Below, one piece after another: positions 1-10,727 of a stretch of 64,000 bases of DNA. A model generated the notes under the pieces. The model worked only from the letters and a program-made list of their open reading frames with translations, was not told the origin of the DNA and made no database searches. The DNA is taken from positions 185,855 to 249,854 of the forward strand of contig VZRS01003951.1 of assembly GCA_013398055.1 (NCBI GenBank). Direction: 5' to 3'. The translations under genes and the position numbers were made by a program. This stretch comes from Ifrita kowaldi. Lineage: Eukaryota; Chordata; Aves; Passeriformes; Cinclosomatidae. The number at the start of each line of letters is the position of its first letter. Within the stretch, counting starts at the first letter, position 1.

Positions 1-3000
1 TACCCTGGCCAGCTCTAAGCCATGGAGAACATTTGCAGAAGCAGATGCCAGAGAAGCCAGCCTGCCCTGGGGCTTTGCTGGCAGAGCTGCTGCTGAGCTG
101 GAGCCCCCCGACTGCAGCACTCAGCTGTCAGAACCTGCACTGCCCCTGCCCACACCCACCTCACTCGGGGTGGGCTCTGTGCCAGACAGAGACAGCTCCT
201 GTCCACCTGCAACGCATCACTCAGACCCAGCCCCGTCTGCTCTGGCTGAGTCAGGTCCTTCAAAGCCTCCAAACAAAGGGGATTTAGCCCTAGTGAGCCC
301 TGACCATCCATTTTTAGCCTTGACAGGAGGGCAGCCAGCTCCTCTTGGAGAAGACACGGCTGCACCACCCCCATGGTGGGCACTACTTTAACCAGCCCTT
401 ACCCAGGAGGTGATAAAGTGAGTGTGATGACATTGTGCCCTGCTCCCCAGGCAGCATTAGGCATTGATTTCCAGAGAAATCACAAGTGGTGAGTCAAGTA
501 CATCCCCATGTAAAGGAAAAGCCTTTCCTGGGCAGGCAGAGGCAGCCTGGTCTTGCCCCAGTGCCCTTTGCTTTGTGCCCATGAGTTCAATGGGCTCTTT
601 GCACTCAGCTGGGCTGAGCACGGTGTTCCCAACTCAGCTCATCCACTTACAATAAAATGATTAATTCATGAGGAATTCATATCTAAATTATCCTGGTTTA
701 AATTCACCAGGGGAGCTGAACACGCAGGGGCACACAGAGATCTAGAGCAGGAAGGGAAAGTCTGTCTGGGTCCAAGGTTTCAGCCAAGCTCCTCTGGGAA
801 GTGAGCAGATCCCCTCTGCAGAGTTTCCAAGCAGGATGCTGTCCATCTGTAAAGGAGCTGCATCAGTTCCTGCACACCCTGCCATGGGTAGGAGTTGTGC
901 AATCAGCAAATCATTCCTGAACTCCAACAGGAGAAACGAGCTGTGGCCATCAGTGCCCCTGCCACGAGCCAAGCAAGAAACTTCAGCTAAAAAATAGTGC
1001 AAATGGCTTTGCACTGGCAACTTCTTTCTGGATGAACATAATTAGTGTTTTACTGGTTGGGTTCTGCATCCCTGTGACTGTCCTGACTTCTCTCTCAGAC
1101 CATCTTGGTGACCAGAGGTGGCACCAGCGCTGTGTTCACACAGGGGTTCGAGAGCAGGACCTGCATGAGCAGTGAGGAGAGTGGGAGGAGGAGTCTGCTG
1201 TCCCTGCAGAACGCTCAGCACCAGCGCTACCATCACCTCCTGACTCATCCCAGGGCATGCAGTGCATCACTGGAATTCATTTATGTCCCGTTTCGGGTTA
1301 TGGGGTCAGCTCCTTGAGGCAGAAACTGTGCTTCACTTAACACCTGCAGACTGCCCAGAAATCTGGGGCTACCACGGTATGAAGCCTTTTCCCAGAGAAA
1401 GCAACATGCAGGATTAGAAGTGGAAAGAAAATCAATGACATCTGCCCAACTTCTCCTAGGAAAAGGAGACACCCATTCCCACCTTATCCTGACAGGCATC
1501 TGTCTCCTGGTGGAACAAGGCTGTCCCTGGAGAAAGATGGATGAATTTCAAACTGAGGAGCTCCCAGTGCAATGTGACAGTTTCAGGTACCACATGGGTA
1601 AGCACTGTGGAAGCGTTCTAGAGCTAGACTGAAGAAGCAGCGTTTAGATTGGAGACATTTGGGCTAAGATTTGAGGTCAAAGTTGCTACTTGAGCCAAAC
1701 CCATTTTGGATGATTCACATCAGAGACCCTCACTAGGATCTGTGATTACTGTAAAATTGCCAGCTGATAAATCTCAGCTTGCTGTGGGGGAAGAAAATAC
1801 TGGAAAAGCTTCATGGTAGACTCAGTGCTAAGAGGGCAGGCGTTGGCTCCATTTCAGCTGCTGTGGTTCTAGGGGCTTGTTTGTCTTTCTGGTGGCTGTG
1901 CCTGTGCGACCACTCAGGGCTGCATGGCTGATGCACATTTTTCATGGGTTCATATTCCTGGCAGAGGTGTTTGAAGTGATCAGTGGCTTTTGATAGTTGC
2001 AAAATTTACTGCCAGCACCATGTAATCACTGAGGAAAGTGGCTATTATCCTCCCCACCCCGCTAACTTCTTGAGGATAAAAAAAAAATCTAAAAATTTTG
2101 TGTAATTTTCTTCTTTGATCCTCCCTTGGCAATTCTTTGGAACAGTGGTTGTGCAGCTGGGAGTGGGGAGACTGATGTGGGTTTCATGTGAAGGATTTCA
2201 ATGTGTTTTGTGAAGGGATAATGAAACAACCCTCAAAGATGAGAAGTCCTTTCAAATGATTATTCCCCTTCACCTGTGTGAAGACAGACATCATTAATAT
2301 TCTTCTGGGACTTTTTAGACAGTATGTACCAGCAGGAAAAGAAATGTCAGGCTCTTATACATGTCCATGTTATTATGCTGCCTTTCCCTGCATGAGAATA
2401 CATTTAGATGGGCTAAAAAGAGGTTCTTAATGGAGTAGAGTAGCTAATACTGTAATTCTGAAAAAAATGAGATACTGGAGAAGATGAAAGGTTTCAGCTT
2501 TGGGCAGTGTGGGGCATGGCTGGAGCTGATGCCAGCTGATGAACCTGGTTTTGGGCAGAAGGAGGTATAATCGTGCCTGATTTAAGCACTGCAGCCATCA
2601 CAGGGCAGGAATACTCCTGTTAGACCTCTTGCATCCATGAATCTCTAATTGGAGTTTTGTCTAATGAGCCTGGTATGCAAATCTGTGTGCAAATGGAACT
2701 GCCAAACCTACCTTGTTAAAGGTTGTATTGCAACCTGAGAGACACAGCAGCGGCACAGAGACATTTAACTGGTGCCCAGGTGAGCAGTGCCTTATTCTGG
2801 TACCTGGCAGCAGTGCCTGGCACTTTGCTCCTGGTTAAGGCCAGCCCAGCCCTCAGTTTTATTCTTGACAGACAGGCCCAGGTAAGGGGTGTGGGGATGT
2901 CCTGTGTCCCTGTGGCTCAGCAGTGCCAGCCCCCGCCTCTGCTGCCCTGGGGGCTGCACCTTGGATGAACTCCCTGCAGCAGGAGGGACTCCAGTGCCCT

Positions 3001-3020
3001 TCCCTAGCCTAAAACAGAGT

Positions 3021-3289
3021 CCCAGGATGGTTTGGGATGGAGGGCACCTTAAAGATCACCCAGTCCCTCCCCCTGCCATGGGCAGGGACACCTTCCACTA
3101 TCCCGTTTCTCCAAGCCCTGTCCAACCTGGCCTTGGACACTTCCAGGGATGGAGCAGCCCCAGCTTCTCTGGGCACCCTGTGCCACGGCCTCCCCGCCCT
3201 CACATAAAGAATTTCTTCCTAATATCCAGTCTAAACCGACTCTTTTCTAGTTTGAAGCCACTTCCCTTTGTCCTGTCACTCTTTAAAGG
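3021..3289 (-). mobile_element. CR1 LINE 3'-end fragment
   Basis: Reads as the reverse complement of the CR1 3' region: GGTTTGGGATGG, then CTTAAAGATCACCCAGT, CCATGGGCAGGGACACCTTC, GGCCTTGGACACTTCCAGGG and TCTTCCTAATATCCAGTCTA. It is well conserved to about 3289. CR1 is the dominant avian LINE. Confidence 0.92.
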
Positions 3290-4598
3290 GACTGGCCTTG
3301 CTGGGAGTGCAGAATGGAGCATGAACTCCCCTTCCTGCAGATCAAAATGCTCCTGCTGTGCACCGAGAGAAATGCCAAAGGGATTTGGCTGCAGATGCTC
3401 CTCTAATGCTTACTGTGATTCCTCCTCCTCCTCTGGGCAAGGGGGGAAGGGGGAGCCCCACAGCACAGAGCATCCGTGGCTATGCTGCCAGTCCCCTGCC
3501 AGTAAAAGTACAGCAGCAGCTGGGATAGCATGTGCCACATACCCAGAGCTAATCCAGGCACTTCCATCTGCCCTGGATTACCTGGTGTGTTTACAGAGAA
3601 GCTCATTTTCCAGGCAATTCCTTGGAGGCACCAGCCTGCAGCTTCAGGAAGGCTGCACTGTGTAAATGCACATTCAGAGGGCGCATTCAGGTATGACTCA
3701 TGGTGGTGAAACAAACTTTTGCTGAGCTCTGAAGAAGACAGGGCTCAAAAAAAAAATTTAAAATCCTCAGGCAAACCCCATCTGGCAAACAGGCTTTGAT
3801 TTTGACCCCACTGTATGGAGAACAAATCCATCCATGAGGCACAGCACAGGACTCAGTTCTTTTCTTGAAAGAATGTCCCAGGGGTTGTTACTCACTTTTA
3901 CAGTCTGCAAACACCATTCTGCCTCTGCAAACTCTGAGCTCCTCCTGTAAGTCACGCCATCGAACCCCTCTCCACGTACAATGAGTCTTTCAGAGTGATT
4001 ATTGTCTCCCTGGTTAAATGTTAACGACTAGGATGAGAAAAGACCTTTGTCCAGAGAGATAAATTCGGAGGTGTTACAAGGTTGTTGCACTGGAAATAAT
4101 GGGCTTAATCTCAGTATTGAAAGTAGTAAACACTCTGAGTTAGCCTGCATAGCTCATGTTTGAAAGAAAGAGCTGTACCATACGAATTGGTACAAGCTTT
4201 TAATACTAATCAGCTTGTAACCTTTTCAATTTAATCTATTTTCATGCAAAAGATGCCTGGATCTGTAGAACACCTACATGAATTCGCCATGTGAATGTCT
4301 GTAATTCCGTGCAGTTCAAAACCGTGGGTGCTGCTGAGTGTTCACAATCTTCTCCTCAGTAGAAACAGTTAGATAAATACATAACTAAAAATGTAGGCTT
4401 AGAAATGCAGTTTTTCTGCCTTTTGCGTGTACCTGCCAGTGGATGCAGCTGGATGACCTGTCCTAGCTCAGTGTTTTATGAAGATTTTTAGCACTGTGCA
4501 GCCATCAGGCAGCACCTGATGCTTCCTGCATGGGTGGAAAAGGCAGCTTGAAGCACAGGGCAATGAATAAATCACCATGCAGGGTGAAGAAATGAAAG

Positions 4599-4642
4599 AG
4601 CTGGTAGGATAAAATGAAACAGCTGATAGGATAAAATGAAAG
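4599..4642. repeat. 22-bp tandem duplication
   Basis: Two adjacent 22-bp copies (AGCTGRTAGGATAAAATGAA plus two bases), differing at two positions, in the flank downstream of PDE9A. Confidence 0.8.
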
Positions 4643-4822
4643 ACTGTAAATAAAGGAGAGATTCCTGCACTTTTTGTCCACAAGCCAGGATCTCCCCAGC
4701 TCTGGGTGACGCAGCCTTGGCTCAACAACCCTAAAATGGGTGATGTGTCCTCTGCAAGAAAGGGAGCTGGGAAGAGTCACTGCCCCTGGAGATCTGCCCT
4801 TGGCGACACACACAGCAGGGAA

Positions 4823-4842
4823 GAGGAGGAGGAGGAGGAGGA
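4823..4842. repeat. Short (AGG)n run
   Basis: About six AGG units in purine-rich DNA. Confidence 0.8.
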
Positions 4843-7800
4843 TCGAAGTCTTGAGAGAGGGGAAGAAAAAAGTTACAGCCTGGAAGAAATGAAATCACCC
4901 TTTATGACACACACGTCACCCCAGTGAACTTTCAGGGGTATGTGGTGTTTTAGACCTGTTACCCCACAACATTTAGGAACATATTTCTTCAGCTCTTCCC
5001 CATGGTAAGGAATCACCTCCCTGCAGCCAGACCCTGCTGGCCAGTCCTGCAGGCACCAGCTGTGGCCAGTTGCCCTGGACAGCACTGGGGAGTGGTGGGA
5101 AGGCAGCTGCCACTGGGGAAGCACCAAATTCCCAGTGTGAGTGTGGTTTGGTGGGGGCTTAACCTGCTGCCTGCACGGCTCCCTGTGCCTTGTCCATGTC
5201 TCTGCTGCCCACCACACTCCACAAGGTCCAAGGGCAGCAGGGATCCCAGCCACAACCACGAGCTTCCACGGCTGTTTCAAAGCCTGGCAAGGAAAAGTGG
5301 TGGAAAACACCTCTAATAGGCATGTTAAGGGTTTGGTTTTTAACAGAACTCTGCCTGAAATGAATACTTTTTTTTTAAAGGGAAATAATAGCTCAAACAC
5401 ATAAGCACTGCTCTGAATGCTCATTTCATTTAGCTGAGGCTTGTTCAGTAAAAGAAATGAAATTTTGAGCTTTCAATTTGTACTGGTTTTTGGGTTTTGG
5501 GTTTTTTTTTTTGGTGGGGAAATTCACTCATAAAAAGGGAAATCATTCCACCTTCCTAGAGAGGTGGTCAGTGCCCCAAGCCTGTTGGTGTTTGGGGTGT
5601 GTTTGGTCAATGCCCTCAAGAACAAGCTGTAACTTTTGGCCAGCCCTGAGGTGGTAGCACGAGCACTGTGGGACAAATTGGCTTCCAGGGCTTACCCAGG
5701 GCAGCTGCTAACTGGGCATTCCAGAAGGCCTGGTTTGGGCACACGAATTTGAGGAGGATTTATATGTTTTTGTGTTGATTTTCTCCTGCCATTTTCCAGC
5801 CTGGAGCGTGTCCCAGCTGTCCTGAGCCCAGAACACCATCAGTGGGCTGAGAACAAGCTTTTTCTCTTGTAAAATGACACAGCAGCTCCAAGTCCCTGTC
5901 AGTTTGGAGCTTTAGGGCAGAGGATCTGCCAGCTCTGCCAGCCAGGCTGTAACTGTGCTTCCAGAGAGTTTGGAAAACAGAGATTTTTCCTCAGAGACTT
6001 TATAGCAAACGTTGGCTGTGACAACACTGGTTTACACTTTCCAAACCCTCCTGGTTCTAAGTTTGTCTTGCAACAGAGCCAAGAGTGGTGTTACAAAAAT
6101 GTCTGCAGATAGCTGCTTTATGTGTGTGCTTGTGCCTGAGTACACCTGTGATTCCTGATTACGTGCCAAAATAGCCAGAAAGCTTTTTTTTTTAGTGTGG
6201 GTGAGTTTGACTTCTCGCTAATCTAGAGCCAGATCTGCTACACCACGAGGTCTGACCTGCTGGTTACAGCTCCTTCGTTTATGAAGGCATCTAATAAGTG
6301 GGTTTGGCCAGAAGATTTTATTTTATGACAATGGGAACTGTTGGTTTTTGCATCCAAAAGCCACAAGGTGCTTCACAAATGTGGATCTCTGTGTTTGAAA
6401 GGAGAGGGAAGCCCTGGCTTGCTGACTCACTCTAGAAGGGATTTGAAGCCAGGCAGATCTAAGTTTATTGTTAAAACTTACTGGTTTTGTGTGCTGTCAC
6501 AGCACCCACACACAGACCTCCAATGTCCCTTTTTTTCAGAGTCCAAACTACATCCCTGCCTAGGCACTGCCCTGGAGAGCTGCAAGAAAGGAGAGATCAC
6601 CTGCTGCTCTGCCATCTTGCCTAGAAAAGGAACATCCCAGCTCTTTTTAGATGCACATCAGAAAGTCTTTATTGCATTTTGCTTATTCACAAGGGTGGCT
6701 CAGGAGGGCAGGACCAGCCTGGTGTCCTCTGGACCACAGCCTGGAGCTGGGATGTGCCCGATTCCAGAACAGTGATTTCTTTGAGCTGGGAGTCAGAGCA
6801 GCAGCTGGATGGCCCTACACGAGGCTGACCTTTCACATAAATCCTAAGCAGCGTGCATGCTCTTAATCCCACAGACCAGGCACGAAGGTGAACTTGTTCT
6901 TCAGATGTTTTTAGAGAGAATGGGTAGTTTGCAGTAAAAACCTGCTGTTTAAAACGGGAGAATTGAACAGAGCATGGCAGTGCTTCTCCTGACAGGCTCA
7001 TACTCCCACATGGAGCAGATGCTGTTGTTACTGCTGCTCTGAGGCAGCACTGAGATGAACAATTTCCACGTACAGACACTCCTGTGGCATTACATGACCC
7101 GTGTATTAACAGACACTAAACTTCCCTTGTAAACTGGCTGCTCTGGGGGTACTCACATTTTTAAAAAGCTGTTTCCCTCCCAAGACATGCAGCTCCGGTT
7201 TGGTCTGATTATGAAACCATACTAAAAAGCAGAGTAATGGGCTGTGGGATCTCACAGCTTTAAAAAAAGAAGAAGTAAAATCCCAGAGCTCATCATTAGT
7301 TTCCCAGGCTAAATGGTGTGGAATTGTTATAACCCATTTCATGTTCAGCTTTGATCCCAAGTCTGGGAGTAGCAAGGCAAGGCTGGGATGCACCTGGCAC
7401 TGTCATGATGCTGAAAGCTGCAACAGGTCATAGAAATTTCTCTGTAAGACACCTGCTGTAAACTGAAACAACACTGAGAGACACAATATCCACTCTGATT
7501 CATTGGAATAGGGGGAGAAAAGATTAAATCACACTTGAGACATCTGTCTCCCTGCCTCAATAAACTTCATTCTCATGCTAAGTCTAGTTTTAAAATGTCA
7601 CCTTGAAAATGTGTGACATTTTAATAGGCTGATTGCCAAGATTCTCAAATCCTTTAATTAGCATATGAATCACAATGTTAAATATTTTGGGAAAAGCATA
7701 AGAAACTAGAATTATGAGAGAATGCCTTGCCTTTCCTTTGGTTAAACATATCTTGGGAGGACTGTCTCTTAGAAATCTAATATTACAAAGACAAATGAGA

Positions 7801-9795
7801 TTAAAAAAATGCTGTGGTATTCCCATTTATACCATTAGCTGGTTGTGGGGGCATGGTTTGTTTTTTTTACAGCTGCCTGTGAATAGCAGCCTGGGTGTTG
7901 CCTGTTCTTTCAATAAGCCTCACAGCCCATTACAGCATCACCACAGTCACTGCTGCAGCCCTGAGGATGGGTTGCATTCCCTTTCTCCACATTTCTGATG
8001 CAGCTCCAAGAAACTCAGCGGGATTTCACCGATGTCTTTTGTTCATCTCTCTCCAGTAAACAGTTTTTTGGTTGCTCCTAAAAATGGTGGAGCCAAAACA
8101 AACCATCAATTCCCCAAGATCCTTCAGTTAGGGAAAGCCAAGGAGCCTGCACTGTGCAAGTAGCTGCTTTGTGCCAGGGTCCATGGCTGGGCTGGTGGGA
8201 GTTAAGCACATGGATAAATACTTGCTGGATTAGGGTTTGTGGTTGGAGAAAATCCTTCCAACTGAAACAAAACTTCCTGTAAGGGTCTAACTCTTGAGGA
8301 GTTTTAGTGGGAGGAGAGTGCAGTCAAGTTTGTACAGCAGGTTTTCTCATCTAATGTGAGTAGCTCAGTGCAGGACCTGGCAAGGCCTAAGCAATTGTTC
8401 ATGGCCCCTGCACAGCTCATCTGCTCTAGGAGCTGATTTGTGACGGAAATCCGCCGGAATGGAGATGGTAAATTTGATTTACTTGTGCAAAAGTAGTGAA
8501 AATTCCACAGCAGAATAATCCAGCACAGGAGCCATACTTTGGATTATAAGATTCAGTAAAGAAAAAGGGCACAAATCACATAATTCAGATTCAACTTTCA
8601 AGCAACAGAAGTTTGATGTTAGTCAAAACTAGGGTGTAGTTCATCTATTCATGAAGATGTCTGTGTGAGTTGGAGCTGGTCCTGTGCTTGGATCTTCCCA
8701 TTTCCCCTGGGATCTGTTCAAATCCAGGGATCAGAGCCCTTTCCAGTTTTCAGCAGAAAGCCCAAAACCACACACAAAAAGCTGTTTAAAGGAGGAGGCA
8801 CCAGCAGACAGAACCATCTGTGAGTCTGTCCTGGGCCTCTGGAAACTTCCAGGTAGGAACAGGGTAGAGGCATGGAAGTTTCGAGGTAATTTGAATCTCT
8901 CTGAGAGATTGGAGAGTAACTGAAATAATAGTTTTGTGCAAATGAAAGAGACCAAACATGGGAAATGGCACTGGGGGAAGAAACAAGAGTTAAACTCAGA
9001 ATTAATGTGCAGAAACAACAGGAGAGGGAATCTGAATTTCCAGAGCAGGAGGCAGGATTTGCTGCTCAGGGCTGGTGCTAGAGACCTGCCAGAGAGGATG
9101 AACTGCCTAAGGTGTTTCCTGGGCCATGGAGGGAAAGATTGGCCCCCTCCTGCTCATCTCTCTGACAAACCAGCTGCAGCTTTGGGCTTTGCAGAGTTGT
9201 AGCATTTGCCACCCTTGCGGCAAACACACCCAGCAGAGCTGATGGGGCAGCTCAGCCAGGGAAAACCTGGGCAACACCCACGCCTGTGGCTGCCAGTGTG
9301 GGAGATGCCAGCACACCAGGGTGCATGGAATCCCCCTGGTCCCAGCAGCCACGCCACGATAGGACCTAAAATCCTCAGGGAGAACAACCTTTCCCAGCTG
9401 GGAGAAACCAGGAGCAGGTGAGCAGCATGGCTGTGGCTTGACTCTCGTGGGGGGCTTATTCCAGCCTTCCCTTTGGTGAGGTGGTGCACAGGAATCAATC
9501 CCAGCGTTGTCTGTCCACACAGCTGCAACACCCAGGCAGGGCTTGGCTCTCAACCATCACAAAACCTTCAATGGAATTGAAGCTCTTCATGATGTACCAC
9601 AGGAATAATTCTAAGGCTTCTCCTCTAGGGAAAACCATCCCTCCCCTCTCCTGTACAGCCCCTTACCTTGTATTCATTATGGGAGCTTTGGTCTTTAGGA
9701 ACATGGACAGTTCTCATGTCAACACATACACAAAATGAAACAATAACACCCATTTCTGTAGAAGAATATATTATTTAGCAGATCAGTTCAAAAGT

Positions 9796-9810
9796 AAAAA
9801 AAAAAAAAAA
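9796..9810. repeat. Short poly-A tract downstream of PDE9A
   Basis: Fifteen consecutive A on the plus strand. It is not clearly linked to any retrotransposed copy. Confidence 0.8.
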
Positions 9811-10352
9811 TCTGTACATCTTTGAAGGTGTCTCTTGTTGGGTTTTTTTTTGCATCAACAAGGATAAAAATGTGTTTGCACCCTGGTTTTTTCAGCTTTG
9901 TGCTCCCTTCTTTGCTTGTGCTGAAGGACCCCATGGTGTCCAGCTGTACCAGGCCACAAAGCCACCCTGCAAATTCACTTAGGTTCCTTCTGATTTCTTC
10001 TAGTGTAGAAAAAAAAAAAAAGAAAATTGTATCCACTATGCTGGGCTTCTGAATGTACTGTGAACACTATAAAATTCAGAGAATAATGCAGAGAAATGTG
10101 TCATTAGGGCCTGCTAAGCAAACAAAAATGTATGCCAGGACCCTTGTCAGTGTATAAGCATCTGGTGAGCTACGCTGTAATTAGCACACTGCTGTACACA
10201 TATAGAGAGTATCTTGACTAAAAGCACTCCTGGTGCCAGTGGATCATTTCCCAGAACTCTGATTTGTCTCTGCAGGCTGCGGGCAGCTTGGTCACCAAAA
10301 AGGCAGATCTGCGGAAGATTGGAGCCGTGCTGCAGCCTGCGCAGTGTCCACA

Positions 10353-10486
10353 GGGAGAATCCTGCTGGGAGGCTGTTGTGGGAATGCTGGAGCACGGGGA
10401 ATCCTGCCAGGAGGCTGTGGTGAGAATTCAGGAGCCTGGGGAATCCTGCCAGGAGGCTGTGGAGGGAATGCCAGAGTCTGGGGAGC
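10353..10486. repeat. 42-bp minisatellite, about three copies, just past the PDE9A stop
   Basis: Three successive units begin near 10354, 10396 and 10438, each holding a GAATCCTGC.GGAGGCTGT core, with a period of 42 bp. The array lies about 190-325 bp beyond the stop codon, so it is probably inside the PDE9A 3' UTR. On the plus strand the period is a multiple of three, which gives a repeated 14-residue reading (GESCQEAVVRIQEP) that I regard as non-coding. Confidence 0.85.
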
Positions 10487-10676
10487 CCGCGGTGTCCAGC
10501 AGCAGCAGCACCTCTGCTAGGAGGCTGCAGGCTGTGGATCCATCCCTGCCACCTCTCCCTGTATGGTCCCGCTCAGGTTTTGATGTAGTCACCACGTCTG
10601 CCTGGCAAATACAGCATTTCTCAAAACCAGAGTAGCCTCAGGGCTCGTGGCTTTTTTGTTCAAAGGCTGTTCCGTC

Positions 10677-10727
10677 TCACTTTTCGGTACTGCCGGTTGT
10701 CAAACCTTCACTTTTCTGTTTCTGCAG
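10677..10727 (-). CDS. PDE9A: PDE9A coding exon 18, C-terminal end (residues 503-518 and stop)
   Basis: Encodes LQKQKSEGLTTGSTEK followed by TGA at 10679-10677. Acceptor is CTTCCTTCCAG with a good pyrimidine tract. The first residues LQK and the TEK motif align with the human end, but the human tail continues for 15 more residues where this one stops. The coding part is 51 bp; the exon continues as 3' UTR. Confidence 0.88.
   Translation of the reverse strand: MQKQKSEGLTTGSTEK

Larger units (their letters stand above)
1..10676. other. PDE9A 3' UTR of unknown length and downstream flank
   Basis: Apart from the minisatellite, the CR1 at 3021-3289 and small repeats, I recognise no gene. The 3' UTR of PDE9A begins at 10676 and runs to lower coordinates. 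By eye I found no AATAAA on the minus strand before 6673-6668, although weaker ATTAAA signals occur near 7650 and 7620. The true 3' end therefore cannot be placed. In mammals WDR4 lies beyond PDE9A; I see no WDR4 exon here. Confidence 0.6.

Noticed and set aside
2889..3665. 258-codon plus-strand open frame
   Set aside because: Its middle is the antisense of a CR1 3' end, so the frame is repeat-derived.
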